A DNA stretch of 64,000 nucleotides from Pseudodesulfovibrio hydrargyri (GTDB lineage: Bacteria > Desulfobacterota > Desulfovibrionia > Desulfovibrionales > Desulfovibrionaceae), in the NCBI RefSeq assembly GCF_001874525.1, contig NZ_LKAQ01000004.1, forward strand, positions 1,106,937 through 1,170,936, read 5' to 3'. The notes under the pieces were generated by a model. The model had not been told where the DNA came from and made no database searches. It saw nothing but the letters and a program-made list of their open reading frames with translations. Shown one piece after another: positions 8,249-15,878 of this stretch. Each line of letters opens with the position of its first letter. The first letter of the stretch is position 1. The translations under genes and the position numbers were made by a program.

Positions 8249-8536
8249 ATGGGAGGATCTGGAAGTTTGATCGGAAGCGTTTTCGGAGGACTGACCGGCC
8301 TGTTGGGCGCCGACAAGGGGCCTGACGACTCCATGAAGGAGGAGCGGGAGGCCCGCGAGCGCGAGCAGGCCCGCAAGGAGGCCGACGAGCGCCGCCGGGA
8401 CCGCGACAAGGTTCTGGAGGCACGCCAGTTGGAGGGCAAACGCAAGTCGGAGAGCCTGCTTTCCCAAGGCGCGACAGCGCTGAAGGACGCCCCGGAGGTG
8501 TCCGGCAAGGCGTTGAAGACCAAGTTGGGGGAGTAG
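8249..8536 (+). CDS. Small phage-type protein upstream of portal gene
   Basis: A 95-residue protein with a Gly-rich N-terminus (GSVFGGLTGLLGA) that could insert in a membrane. A long highly charged helix from ~30 to 65 follows, rich in Glu, Arg and Lys and likely a coiled coil. I do not recognise the family. AGGAGG precedes the ATG and the portal gene starts 2 bp after its stop, so it belongs to the phage head transcription unit. Confidence 0.7.
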   Translation: MGGSGSLIGSVFGGLTGLLGADKGPDDSMKEEREAREREQARKEADERRRDRDKVLEARQLEGKRKSESLLSQGATALKDAPEVSGKALKTKLGE

Positions 8537-8537
8537 C

Positions 8538-10292
8538 ATGGACAGAACCGAACTGGCCCGTTCCCTGCTTGCGCGCTTCTCCGGGTTGGAGGAGGCCCGC
8601 CGCCCGTGGGTAGGCTCGTGGCAGGAGCTGACGGAATACATGTTGCCCCGCAAGAACAGCTTCGCCGGGCTCGGGGGGAGCGCCCCGGGGCGCGGCCGGG
8701 CGGGCGACGAGCGCATCTTCGATTCCACGCCGCTGCACGCGCTGGAGTTGCTGGCCTCGTCCCTGGGCGGGTTGTTGACCAACCCTTCGCTGCCCTGGTT
8801 CGACATTTCGGTGAAGGACCGGGCCGTGGGCGACGGGGACGAGGTCCGCGCCTTTCTGCAGGAGGCGCGCGAGCGCATGGTGGCGGTGTTCAACAGCGAG
8901 GACACCGGGTTCCAGGCGCACGTGCACGAGTTGTATCTGGACGCGGCCCTGCTCGGCACGGCGGTCATGTATGTGGAGGCGGACCCGACCACCGTGGTCC
9001 GGTTCTCGTCCAGGCCGCTGGGCGAGGTGTTCGTGGCCGAGTCCGCGCGCGGCCGGGTGGACACCGTGTACCGCAAGTACGAGCTCACGGCGCGCCAGGC
9101 CATCCAGGAATGGGGCGCGGGCTGCTCGGACGAGACGCAACGCAAGGGCGAGGACCGGCCCGAGGAGCCGGTGGAGGTCCTGCACGCGGTCTTTCCGCGC
9201 ATGGACCGCGACCCGGCGGGCTTCGGCTCGGCCCACTTCCCGTTCGCCAGCGTGTACCTGGAGGTCAAGAACAGCCACGTGCTGGAGGAGAGCGGGTACC
9301 TGGAGATGCCGTACATGGTCCCGCGCTGGGCCAAGGCCGCGGGCGAGACCTACGGCCGGGGGCCGGGGCAGACCGCGCTGTCCGACGTGCGCGTGCTCAA
9401 CGCCATGGCCCGGACCGCGCTCATGGCCGCCGAGAAGATGTCCGACCCGCCGCTGATGGTCCCGGACGACGGCTTTCTCGGGCCGGTCCGGTCCGGGCCG
9501 GGCGGGCTGTCCTATTACCGGGCCGGGTCCCCGGACCGCATCGAACCGCTGCCCGTGAACGTGGACCTGCGCGCGGCCGAGGAGATGATGAACGGCCGCC
9601 GGGAGTCCATCCGGCGGATATTCCTGGGCGACCAGTTGGCCCCGGAGGGCCCGGCCGTCACGGCCACCGAGGCGGTCATCCGCCAGGCCGAGAAGATGCG
9701 CGTGCTCGGCCCGGTGCTGGGCCGGTTGCAGACCGAGTTCCTCGGCCCGCTGGTTCGGCGGGTCTTCCGCATCATGCTGCGCGGCGGGGCGCTGCCGCCG
9801 TTCCCCGAGGGGCTCGCCCCCGGCGACCTGGAGGTGCGCTACACCTCGCCCGTGTCCCGCGCCCAGAAGCAGTACGAGGCCCAGGGGCTGGCCCAGGTCA
9901 TGGAATACCTCTCGCCCCTGGTGGGCGCGCAGGACGCCTTCGGGATCATGGACAACTTCGACACCGACCGGGTGGCCCGGCACGTGACCGAGCTGTTCAA
10001 CACCCCGTCCGACTACCTCAAGTCCGAGGAGCGCGTGGCCCAGGGCAGGGAGCTGAAGCAGCGGGCCGCGAGCACCCAGCAGACCGCGTCCACCGTGGCC
10101 AACGTGGCGGCCATCGCCAAGACCCTGTCCGAGGCCTACACGGACCGGCCCAGCGCCCTGACCGAACTGTGGGGGATGCTGACCGGCATGCTCGGGGCCA
10201 GGGCCGGGGCCGAGTCCGCGCCTCCCGCTCCCGCCCAGGCCGATCCCGCACAATCCGATCCCGCCGCATACGAGGAGGCTTCCCATGCCTGA
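8538..10292 (+). CDS. Phage portal / head-tail connector protein
   Basis: 584 residues with the features of the podovirus head-to-tail connector family (PF12236, as in Bordetella phage BPP-1 and T7 gp8-like portals). These are RRPWVGSWQELTEYMLPRK near the start, then the STPLHALELLASSLGGLLTNP segment and the SYYRAGSP region near 330. The protein forms the dodecameric ring for DNA packaging. Full length is present, but no terminase lies upstream in the window. It overlaps the next gene by 8 bp. Confidence 0.88.
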   Translation: MDRTELARSLLARFSGLEEARRPWVGSWQELTEYMLPRKNSFAGLGGSAPGRGRAGDERIFDSTPLHALELLASSLGGLLTNPSLPWFDISVKDRAVGDGDEVRAFLQEARERMVAVFNSEDTGFQAHVHELYLDAALLGTAVMYVEADPTTVVRFSSRPLGEVFVAESARGRVDTVYRKYELTARQAIQEWGAGCSDETQRKGEDRPEEPVEVLHAVFPRMDRDPAGFGSAHFPFASVYLEVKNSHVLEESGYLEMPYMVPRWAKAAGETYGRGPGQTALSDVRVLNAMARTALMAAEKMSDPPLMVPDDGFLGPVRSGPGGLSYYRAGSPDRIEPLPVNVDLRAAEEMMNGRRESIRRIFLGDQLAPEGPAVTATEAVIRQAEKMRVLGPVLGRLQTEFLGPLVRRVFRIMLRGGALPPFPEGLAPGDLEVRYTSPVSRAQKQYEAQGLAQVMEYLSPLVGAQDAFGIMDNFDTDRVARHVTELFNTPSDYLKSEERVAQGRELKQRAASTQQTASTVANVAAIAKTLSEAYTDRPSALTELWGMLTGMLGARAGAESAPPAPAQADPAQSDPAAYEEASHA

Positions 10293-10515
10293 GACCAGCC
10301 CGCTCGAACTGCACCGGGCCTACAGGCGGCTCTTCGAGACCGCCGACGGGCGCACGGTCATGGCCGACCTGGAGCGGCGTGGCTGCTTCATGCGGCCGAC
10401 CTATTCCACGGACCGGGGCCGGACCGAATTCAACGAGGGCCGCAGGTCCCTGGTCCTGCACGTGAAGCAGATGCTTGAACCCGAAAACTTCATTGAAAAG
10501 GAGAACAACCGATGA
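10285..10515 (+). CDS. Bbp19-like small phage protein
   Basis: 76 residues: a FETADGRTVMADLERRGCF segment then TEFNEGRRSLVLHVKQML. This matches my recollection of the Bbp19 family, small proteins next to the portal gene in BPP-1-like podoviruses. The function is unknown. GAGGAGG lies just upstream inside the portal gene; it overlaps the portal gene by 8 bp and the next gene by 4 bp, so translation is probably coupled. Confidence 0.7.
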   Translation: MPETSPLELHRAYRRLFETADGRTVMADLERRGCFMRPTYSTDRGRTEFNEGRRSLVLHVKQMLEPENFIEKENNR

Positions 10516-11354
10516 CCGACAAGAATGAGAAACGGAAGAATTGGCGGATGACCCTGCCCGAGGAATGGATCGTCCGCCATGTGGGCGAGGACGGCACCGA
10601 GACCGAGATCCCCCTGCGCGACCACCCGGCGCTGGCCAAGTACGCCACCAAGGACGAGGCCGTGAAGGCGTTGGTCCATGCCCAGCGCATGCTCGGCAAG
10701 ACCCCGGAGGGGTTTGTCCGCGTGCCCGGCGACCAGGATTCGCCCGAGGATCTGGCCGCCTTCTACGCCGCCCTGGGCAGGCCCGAGAAAGCGGACGGCT
10801 ACGAGCTGCCGGACATGGAGCTGCCCGAGGGATTCGCCCTGCGCGAGGACCTGATCGGCGGCCTGCGCGAAAAGGCCTTCGAGCTGGGGCTGACCCCCAG
10901 ACAGGTGGCCGGGCTGTACCAGTGGTTTCTGCCCCTGGTCCTGGACACCCACCACGCCATGCAGGCCGAGGCGGGCAAGCTGCGCGAGTCCGAACTGGAG
11001 TCCCTGCGCTCCGTGCACCGGGGCGACACCCCGTCCCTGCTGGATTCGGCCTTGCGCGCGGCCGAGGCCGTGGGCGGCGAGGAGCTACTGGCCGCCCTGG
11101 ACGACACGGGCGCGGGCAACCGGGCCGCGGTCATCGGCGCCTTTGCCAAGATTGCGCCCCTGGTCCTGGAGAGCGGCCTGCGCGGCTCGGCCCGGGGCTG
11201 GGGCGAGGACCTGACCATTGAGCGGCTGCGCGAGATGATGCAGGACCCGCGCTACAAGGACCCGACCAAGCGCGAGGATTCGTTCGTCAAGAAGGTCAAT
11301 CAGGGCTTCGAGTTGCTCTATCCCGGCGACTACGTGCCGGGCAGCCGCATTTAA
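10512..11354 (+). CDS. Phage capsid assembly/scaffold-like protein
   Basis: 280 residues, acidic and mostly helical. By position between portal-side genes and the expected major capsid gene, and by composition, it resembles podovirus capsid assembly (scaffolding) proteins. It begins RKNWRMTLPEEWIV and has an LGRPEKADGYELP segment shared by many phage scaffold proteins. No major capsid gene follows. A palindromic element begins right at the stop codon, suggesting the prophage was cut there. Confidence 0.65.
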   Translation: MTDKNEKRKNWRMTLPEEWIVRHVGEDGTETEIPLRDHPALAKYATKDEAVKALVHAQRMLGKTPEGFVRVPGDQDSPEDLAAFYAALGRPEKADGYELPDMELPEGFALREDLIGGLREKAFELGLTPRQVAGLYQWFLPLVLDTHHAMQAEAGKLRESELESLRSVHRGDTPSLLDSALRAAEAVGGEELLAALDDTGAGNRAAVIGAFAKIAPLVLESGLRGSARGWGEDLTIERLREMMQDPRYKDPTKREDSFVKKVNQGFELLYPGDYVPGSRI

Positions 11355-11475
11355 GACTGTTCAAAAGGGGTTGGATGCCAGGCGCGAGGATAATCCGCCC
11401 CGCAGCGTATTCTTTCATACGTGAGGAGGCGGATTATCCGAAACAACGACGCAGACAGTCCCTTTTCAACAGTCT
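11354..11475. repeat. Nested palindromic element (~122 bp)
   Basis: Three nested inverted repeats: outer arms AGACTGTTCAAAAGGG / CCCTTTTCAACAGTCT (15 of 16 paired), middle arms GGATAATCCGCC at 11388 and GGCGGATTATCC at 11428 (12 of 12), and inner CGTAT / ATACG. The element starts at the last base of the scaffold-like gene stop codon. It looks like a REP/MITE-type structural repeat; related sequences are, as I recall, widespread between genes in Desulfovibrionaceae. Confidence 0.8.
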
Positions 11476-11545
11476 GCAAGATGGTGCGAGGGGCCGCCGG
11501 TCCCTCTTGGTCATACCCCCTGGAGGGCCGGGGGCGAAAGCCTCC

Positions 11546-12426
11546 GGCCCGTATGCAACGGATGAGAATACGAATGAATTAGTGGATACCGATACGTTCA
11601 TCCGCATAGACACGGACAGGTTCACCGGCCAGCCCCGCGCAAGTGGATCGAATACGCCGACGGCGTCATGGAGCCGGTGCGCAGGGAAGGCAACCTGAAC
11701 AGGAAATACCACGGCAACAAGCGCTCCCTGGACTGGTGGACCGTGGACAAGCCCGTGGACTGGAACCCCCGCGACGAGGGCAAGCGGGTTTCCCTGAACC
11801 ACGACTACGGCAAGCGGGACAAGCCCGCCGGTCCCGAGGGCGCGGGCGCGGACTCCGGTAGGGCCGCTGGTCCGTCCCCGGCTCCGGCCAGGGCCAAGCC
11901 CAAGGGCAGGAGCACCCTGAACCAGGGGGCCGACGGATTCTGGGAATACGAGGCCCGGCGCGAGGCCGAGGCCAAGGCGCAGCCCCGGTCCGGCCCCACC
12001 CCCGCGGCAGACCCGGCCGGTCCCGGAGCGGGCCGGACGCCGGGCTCCCCGAGCGGCAAGTCCGAAGAGACCAACGACGCGGCCGCCACCGCCGGAGCCC
12101 TCGGCGGAATGGTGCAGTCCAAGGGGCAGCATGGGAAGGGGAAGTTGACCTCTAATGATCCAAAGGCCCAAGAATTGATGGATAAATTCGGAGGAAAGCG
12201 GGAAGACTTCAAGCGGGAAGCAAACAAGGAGTTGAACGCATTAAGCGATCAAGCAAAAAAAGCAACGTCTCCAAAAGAAAGAAATCAGCTCCTCCGTAGG
12301 AAAGATGCAATAAAAGGAGCCATTAAATTGATGGATCGCGAATTATTGAAGATGCCCTTAATAACATCATTCACTGTTTCATGTCCTTTGTTTTTGAACA
12401 AAAAACGTTCAGCTTCTTTATCATAA
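11546..12426 (+). pseudogene. Frameshifted remnant, possible toxin-type C-terminus
   Basis: A coding-looking piece (ENTNELVDTDTFIRIDTDRF, 11546-11638) continues in another frame as KWIEYADGVMEPVRREGN from 11641. Removing one GC from the CGCGC at 11636-11640 would join them, so a dinucleotide slip is likely; an ATG at 11668 opens the second frame. The middle is a Pro/Ala/Gly-rich linker. From about 12140 the DNA turns AT-rich and encodes a Lys-rich helical domain starting KLTSNDPKAQELMDKFGG. This GC-rich stalk plus AT-rich tip resembles polymorphic toxins, but I recognise no toxin family. The last ~45 codons overlap an antisense ORF and look unnatural. Confidence 0.45.
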
Positions 12427-12851
12427 CAAACGAGGATTTCCTGATTTACATTTCTTACTACATTTGAAGCCCTTTCCAGCCACTTCAGCCACTTCAGCCA
12501 CTTCAGCCACTTTGAGACACGGGCCGGAATTTGTTCCTTTTCCAAAGCTTGTTTTATCTCTATTGAGAGAGATGACGGGGCGGAGTATATGGAAAGCACG
12601 GGTTCCTGTTTTTTCCAATACCAGTCGCGGGATTCCCCCAACAAGAAAATCCGCAATACGGCCAAATCCGGATCGTCGTAGTTGGATGAGAACGTAACGG
12701 CTTCCAATTCAGAGACCCCGGAATCTGCAAGCGCCTTATCCAGGTTTCCCCGCTTGATTGGGTAAGTATGCCTTTTGGCCAGCTTGGTCCGGCCGTTGAA
12801 TCGGTATTCCAAAACCGTTGCGGTTTCCTTCGCTGGGCCAATATGTGGCAT
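12285..12851 (-). CDS. Orphan protein with WLK tandem repeats
   Basis: 188 residues from the ATG giving MPHIGPAKETATVLEY; no good ribosome binding site is seen, and the frame stays open upstream to 13088. No family recognised. Four near-identical 9-bp units put a repeated Trp-Leu-Lys run in the middle. AT-rich compared with its flanks. It converges on and overlaps by 142 bp the frameshifted ORF on the other strand. It might be an immunity-like or mobile-element protein, or not real; the long smooth frame and normal residue mix favour coding. Confidence 0.5.
   Translation of the reverse strand: MPHIGPAKETATVLEYRFNGRTKLAKRHTYPIKRGNLDKALADSGVSELEAVTFSSNYDDPDLAVLRIFLLGESRDWYWKKQEPVLSIYSAPSSLSIEIKQALEKEQIPARVSKWLKWLKWLKWLERASNVVRNVNQEILVCYDKEAERFLFKNKGHETVNDVIKGIFNNSRSINLMAPFIASFLRRS
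12475..12512. repeat. 9-bp tandem repeat (CAGCCACTT unit, ~4 copies)
   Basis: The unit CCACTTCAG is repeated head to tail about four times, the last copy diverging. It lies in frame inside the minus-strand orphan gene and encodes the Trp-Leu-Lys run, so copy-number change would lengthen or shorten the protein by three residues without a frameshift. Confidence 0.8.
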
Positions 12852-12999
12852 ACGATTAAAGAGGGCAAGGATGGGCCGGAGCGCACCGCTGCGGGGAGGG
12901 AAGGTAGAGGGCGGGCCATGCCCGTCTGTGTAGGCGCGTTGAGGAAACTTGAGGATTCCGATGTAACCCTTGCGTTTCCTGAACTGAACTGAAGTATTC

Positions 13000-13027
13000 T
13001 TGACATTTTGCCCCGTTGCCGTAGAAA
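13000..13027 (+). promoter_or_regulatory. Candidate sigma-70 promoter for MBOAT operon
   Basis: A perfect -35 TTGACA (13000-13005) is spaced 16 bp from TAGAAA (13022-13027, 4 of 6 to the -10 consensus). The MBOAT start codon is 50 bp further on. The flanking gap 12852-13077 otherwise shows no gene on the plus strand. Confidence 0.4.
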
Positions 13028-13077
13028 AGGCGGACTGGCCGGAGCCGTGTCCCGTCAATTCAACCAGCGCCGCACCT

Positions 13078-14565
13078 ATGCTTTTCAACTCACCGGAATT
13101 CCTTTTCCTGTTCCTGCCCGCGGCCTGTCTGATCTTCTATTTCGCCCGGCGCGTTTCGCCCACGGCCCAGGTTGTCTCCATCATCGGCCTGTCGCTCTTC
13201 TTCTACGGCTACTGGCGTATCGAGTACCTGCCCGTGCTCCTGTTCAGCCTGGCGACCAACGGGCTGTTCGCCTTTCTGATGGGCCGCGCCCGGTCAGAGG
13301 GCGTACGCAAGGCGTTGCTCGTCCTCGGGGTGGCCACGGCCCTGTCCGTGCTCGGCTTCTACAAGTACACCCATTTCCTGCTGGAGAATCTGAGCCTCCT
13401 GTTCGGCTTCGACTACACAGGACAGGCCGGGGAAATCCCCATCGGCCTGTCGTTCTACACATTCACGGCCATCGCCTTTCTGACCGATATCCACACCCGG
13501 CGTATCCAGGGCTACACCTGGCCCGAATACGGGGCGACCATCACCTATTTCCCCCACCTTGTGGCCGGGCCGATCCTTTTTCATCACGACACCATCCCGC
13601 AGCTGCGCATGCCGGGCGGCATCCGCTTCACCCCGGAGCGGGTCATGCTCTTCCTGTTTTTCTTTTCCGTGGGGCTGCTCAAAAAAACCGGGCTGGCGGA
13701 CAACATCGCCCACTTCTCCGACCCGATCTTCACCCAGGTGGCGGGCGGCGGCATCCCGGACCCGGGCCAGGCGTGGCGGGCGGCGCTCTGCTATTCCATG
13801 CAGCTCTATTTCGACTTTTCCGGCTACTCGGACATGGCCATCGGCCTGGGCTGTCTGCTCGGCATCCGCATCCCGGCCAACTTCTATTCGCCCTACCGGT
13901 CCAGGAACATAGCCGAGTTCTGGCAGCGCTGGCACATCTCGCTCGGTTACTTCCTGCGCACCTACCTGTACATCCCGCTGGGCGGCAACCGCAAAGGGGC
14001 CTCCCGCACCCTGGTCAACCTGTTCATCGTCTTCTTCCTGTGCGGGCTGTGGCACGGCGCGGGCTGGACCTTCGTGGTCTGGGGCGTGATGCACGGCGTG
14101 GCCATGGTCGTGCAACGCGTCTTCTCCTCGCGGGTCAGGCTGCCGGACACCCGGCTGGTCGCGGCCTGTTCCATCCTGGTCACTTTCGTCTTCGCGGTCT
14201 TTGCCTGGGTGGTTTTCCGGGCCGAATCCTTCCACTCGGCATGGGTCATCATGCAGGCCATGGTCGGCGTGTCCGGCTCCCGGCTGCACAACCTGCCCGA
14301 CCAGCACGTCGAGCTCTACCTCGGCCTGCTCCTGCTCGTGGTCTGGCTCATGCCCAATACCCTGCAGGTCATGCGCCGCTTCGACCCGGCCATCCTGCTC
14401 GGCAGGCGCAACGAGTATCCCTTTGCCCGGCTGGTGCCCGCCGCCCTGCGCGAAGGCCGCGCCTTCGCCTACGCCGCAGGGACGCTCTCGGCCCTGGCCC
14501 TGGTCACGGGCACGGTTTTTATGTTCGTCAACGGGCAGGTCCGGTACCTGTACTTCGATTTCTGA
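13078..14565 (+). CDS. MBOAT membrane-bound O-acyltransferase (AlgI-like)
   Basis: 495 residues, about ten membrane helices. It shows the MBOAT pattern: FFYGYWR near the start, FYTFTAIAFLTD, the QLYFDFSGYSDMAIG motif, RWHISLGYFLRTYLYIPLGGNR, and the conserved His in CGLWHGAGWTFVVWG. Family members (AlgI, DltB, PatA) pass acetyl groups across the inner membrane to extracytoplasmic polysaccharide. I start at the ATG giving MLFNSPEFLF, the usual family N-terminus, although no Shine-Dalgarno is evident. The stop overlaps the start of the SGNH-like gene (TGATG), its likely partner. Confidence 0.92.
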   Translation: MLFNSPEFLFLFLPAACLIFYFARRVSPTAQVVSIIGLSLFFYGYWRIEYLPVLLFSLATNGLFAFLMGRARSEGVRKALLVLGVATALSVLGFYKYTHFLLENLSLLFGFDYTGQAGEIPIGLSFYTFTAIAFLTDIHTRRIQGYTWPEYGATITYFPHLVAGPILFHHDTIPQLRMPGGIRFTPERVMLFLFFFSVGLLKKTGLADNIAHFSDPIFTQVAGGGIPDPGQAWRAALCYSMQLYFDFSGYSDMAIGLGCLLGIRIPANFYSPYRSRNIAEFWQRWHISLGYFLRTYLYIPLGGNRKGASRTLVNLFIVFFLCGLWHGAGWTFVVWGVMHGVAMVVQRVFSSRVRLPDTRLVAACSILVTFVFAVFAWVVFRAESFHSAWVIMQAMVGVSGSRLHNLPDQHVELYLGLLLLVVWLMPNTLQVMRRFDPAILLGRRNEYPFARLVPAALREGRAFAYAAGTLSALALVTGTVFMFVNGQVRYLYFDF

Positions 14566-15638
14566 TGCCCAAGCGATTCTCCATAACCTTCGCGCTGGTG
14601 GTCCTGATCTACGGCGGATTCGCGGCTTTCAACTTTTCGCTGGTCTATCTGGCCGGGGAGACGCTTCCGTACACGGATATCGCCCACGCCCAGCAGGAGC
14701 GCCCGGGCACCCTCTACGGCCCGCTTTTCAACAACGATCACGCCGCCTACAAATACGCGCTCATGGAAGCGAGGCCGCACGAGGTGGTGGTGGCCGGTTC
14801 GTCCCGCGCCCTGCAATTCCGGCAGCCGTTTTTCAGCAAGCCCATGGTCAACTGCGGGCGGATAATGTCCAGCGTGCGGACCGCGCTCAACTTTTTCGAG
14901 TACATGGAGAAACAGCCGCCCAAGACGATCCTGGTCATGCTCGATTTCTGGTGGTTCCGGGAGCCCTTGAAAGAGCTCACCGGCGGGTACCGGTACACCC
15001 TGTCCACCGGCACCGAGCGCAGTCTGGACATGTTTTTTCTGCCGTCCTGGTACGTGGCAGAGGGCAAGATCGGTATTGGCCGGGTCCTGCAAGGCTCCCC
15101 TCGTTTGGACGGGCGGTCCGGCCGGATCGGGCTGCGCTCCGAGAACGAGGACGCGGGGTTCGAAGCCGACGGTTCCCACCACGAGCCCGGGGGGGCGAGG
15201 CAGACCCACGAGGCCATGGTCGCCAACGTAGGGACGCGCATCGGGAAAACCGAGTTCCGCTACAGCGATCGACTCCAGACCGGTGCCCTGGATGCCCTTT
15301 TTGCCGAGGTGGCCAAGCTGGAAGGCCTGGGGCACAAGGTGGTCGTGGTGTTCCCGCCCATCTCCCCGGCGTTCGAGGTGGAACTGGAGAACAACGCGGG
15401 ATACGCCTACGTGGGCAAGACCCTGGATTACGCCGCGCGGCACGGGGCCGTGGACCTGCAGGATCCGGCCCGGCTCGGCCTGCCCCCGGCCGAGTTCCTG
15501 GACTCTCTGCATCCTTCCGCACGCGGCGACGCCAAGGTTCTGCTCGAACTGGCCCATTTGCGTCCGGAACTGCGGGAGGTCCTGGATATCGGCGCGGCCG
15601 AGCGGTTTCTGGCGTCCGGCCGGGAACTGCCCGAGTAG
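14565..15638 (+). CDS. SGNH/DltD-like O-acetylation partner protein
   Basis: 357 residues: an N-terminal signal anchor (about residues 5-27), then a periplasmic domain with an SGNH-type nucleophile motif VVAGSSRAL near residue 76 and a C-terminal DSLHPSARG that supplies the Asp-x-x-His pair. This is the layout of AlgX/AlgJ/DltD-like proteins that transfer or remove acetyl groups on exported glycans. Start and stop overlap with the MBOAT gene argues for one operon and one complex. The modified polymer is unknown; the glycan island is 14 kb away. Confidence 0.8.
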   Translation: MPKRFSITFALVVLIYGGFAAFNFSLVYLAGETLPYTDIAHAQQERPGTLYGPLFNNDHAAYKYALMEARPHEVVVAGSSRALQFRQPFFSKPMVNCGRIMSSVRTALNFFEYMEKQPPKTILVMLDFWWFREPLKELTGGYRYTLSTGTERSLDMFFLPSWYVAEGKIGIGRVLQGSPRLDGRSGRIGLRSENEDAGFEADGSHHEPGGARQTHEAMVANVGTRIGKTEFRYSDRLQTGALDALFAEVAKLEGLGHKVVVVFPPISPAFEVELENNAGYAYVGKTLDYAARHGAVDLQDPARLGLPPAEFLDSLHPSARGDAKVLLELAHLRPELREVLDIGAAERFLASGRELPE

Positions 15639-15662
15639 GGCTGCCTTCTTCTCCCGAGCGAT

Positions 15663-15878
15663 CTATTCTTCTTCCGAAATTGCGGCCTCGAGGTCGGCCA
15701 TGAGCGCGTCGAGGTCCAGCCCGTAGCGGGCGGCGACGTCGGCCACGGTCTCGAACAGGGCCTTGCACAGCAGGCACTCGCCCGCCTGTTCGTCGCGGGC
15801 GCGGAAGACCGCTTCGGCGGCGCGGTGTTTGTGGACGATGTCCAGCAGGGTCATGTCCGGGGTGATGTGGCGAGTCAC
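15663..15878 (-). CDS. DUF1858 domain protein
   Basis: 71 residues from a GTG whose last base overlaps the previous gene's TGA. The DUF1858 signature is visible: ITPDMTLLDIVHKHRAA, then a CLLCKA cysteine pair and a C-terminal helix reading YGLDLDALMADLEAAI. Family members often sit beside hybrid-cluster or redox proteins and may bind a metal or cluster, but no activity is proven. It is the last gene of the yedE operon. Confidence 0.85.
   Translation of the reverse strand: MTRHITPDMTLLDIVHKHRAAEAVFRARDEQAGECLLCKALFETVADVAARYGLDLDALMADLEAAISEEE

Noticed and set aside
8249..12426. Diversity-generating retroelement, suspected because the phage genes resemble BPP-1
   Set aside because: No reverse transcriptase, Avd gene or template/variable repeat pair was found in the window.
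12475..12512. CRISPR-like array
   Set aside because: The units are only 9 bp, contiguous and in frame within an ORF, with no spacers and no cas genes in the window.
13000..13077. Longer start for the MBOAT protein
   Set aside because: The upstream extension is not hydrophobic, overlaps the candidate promoter and lacks the usual MBOAT N-terminus.
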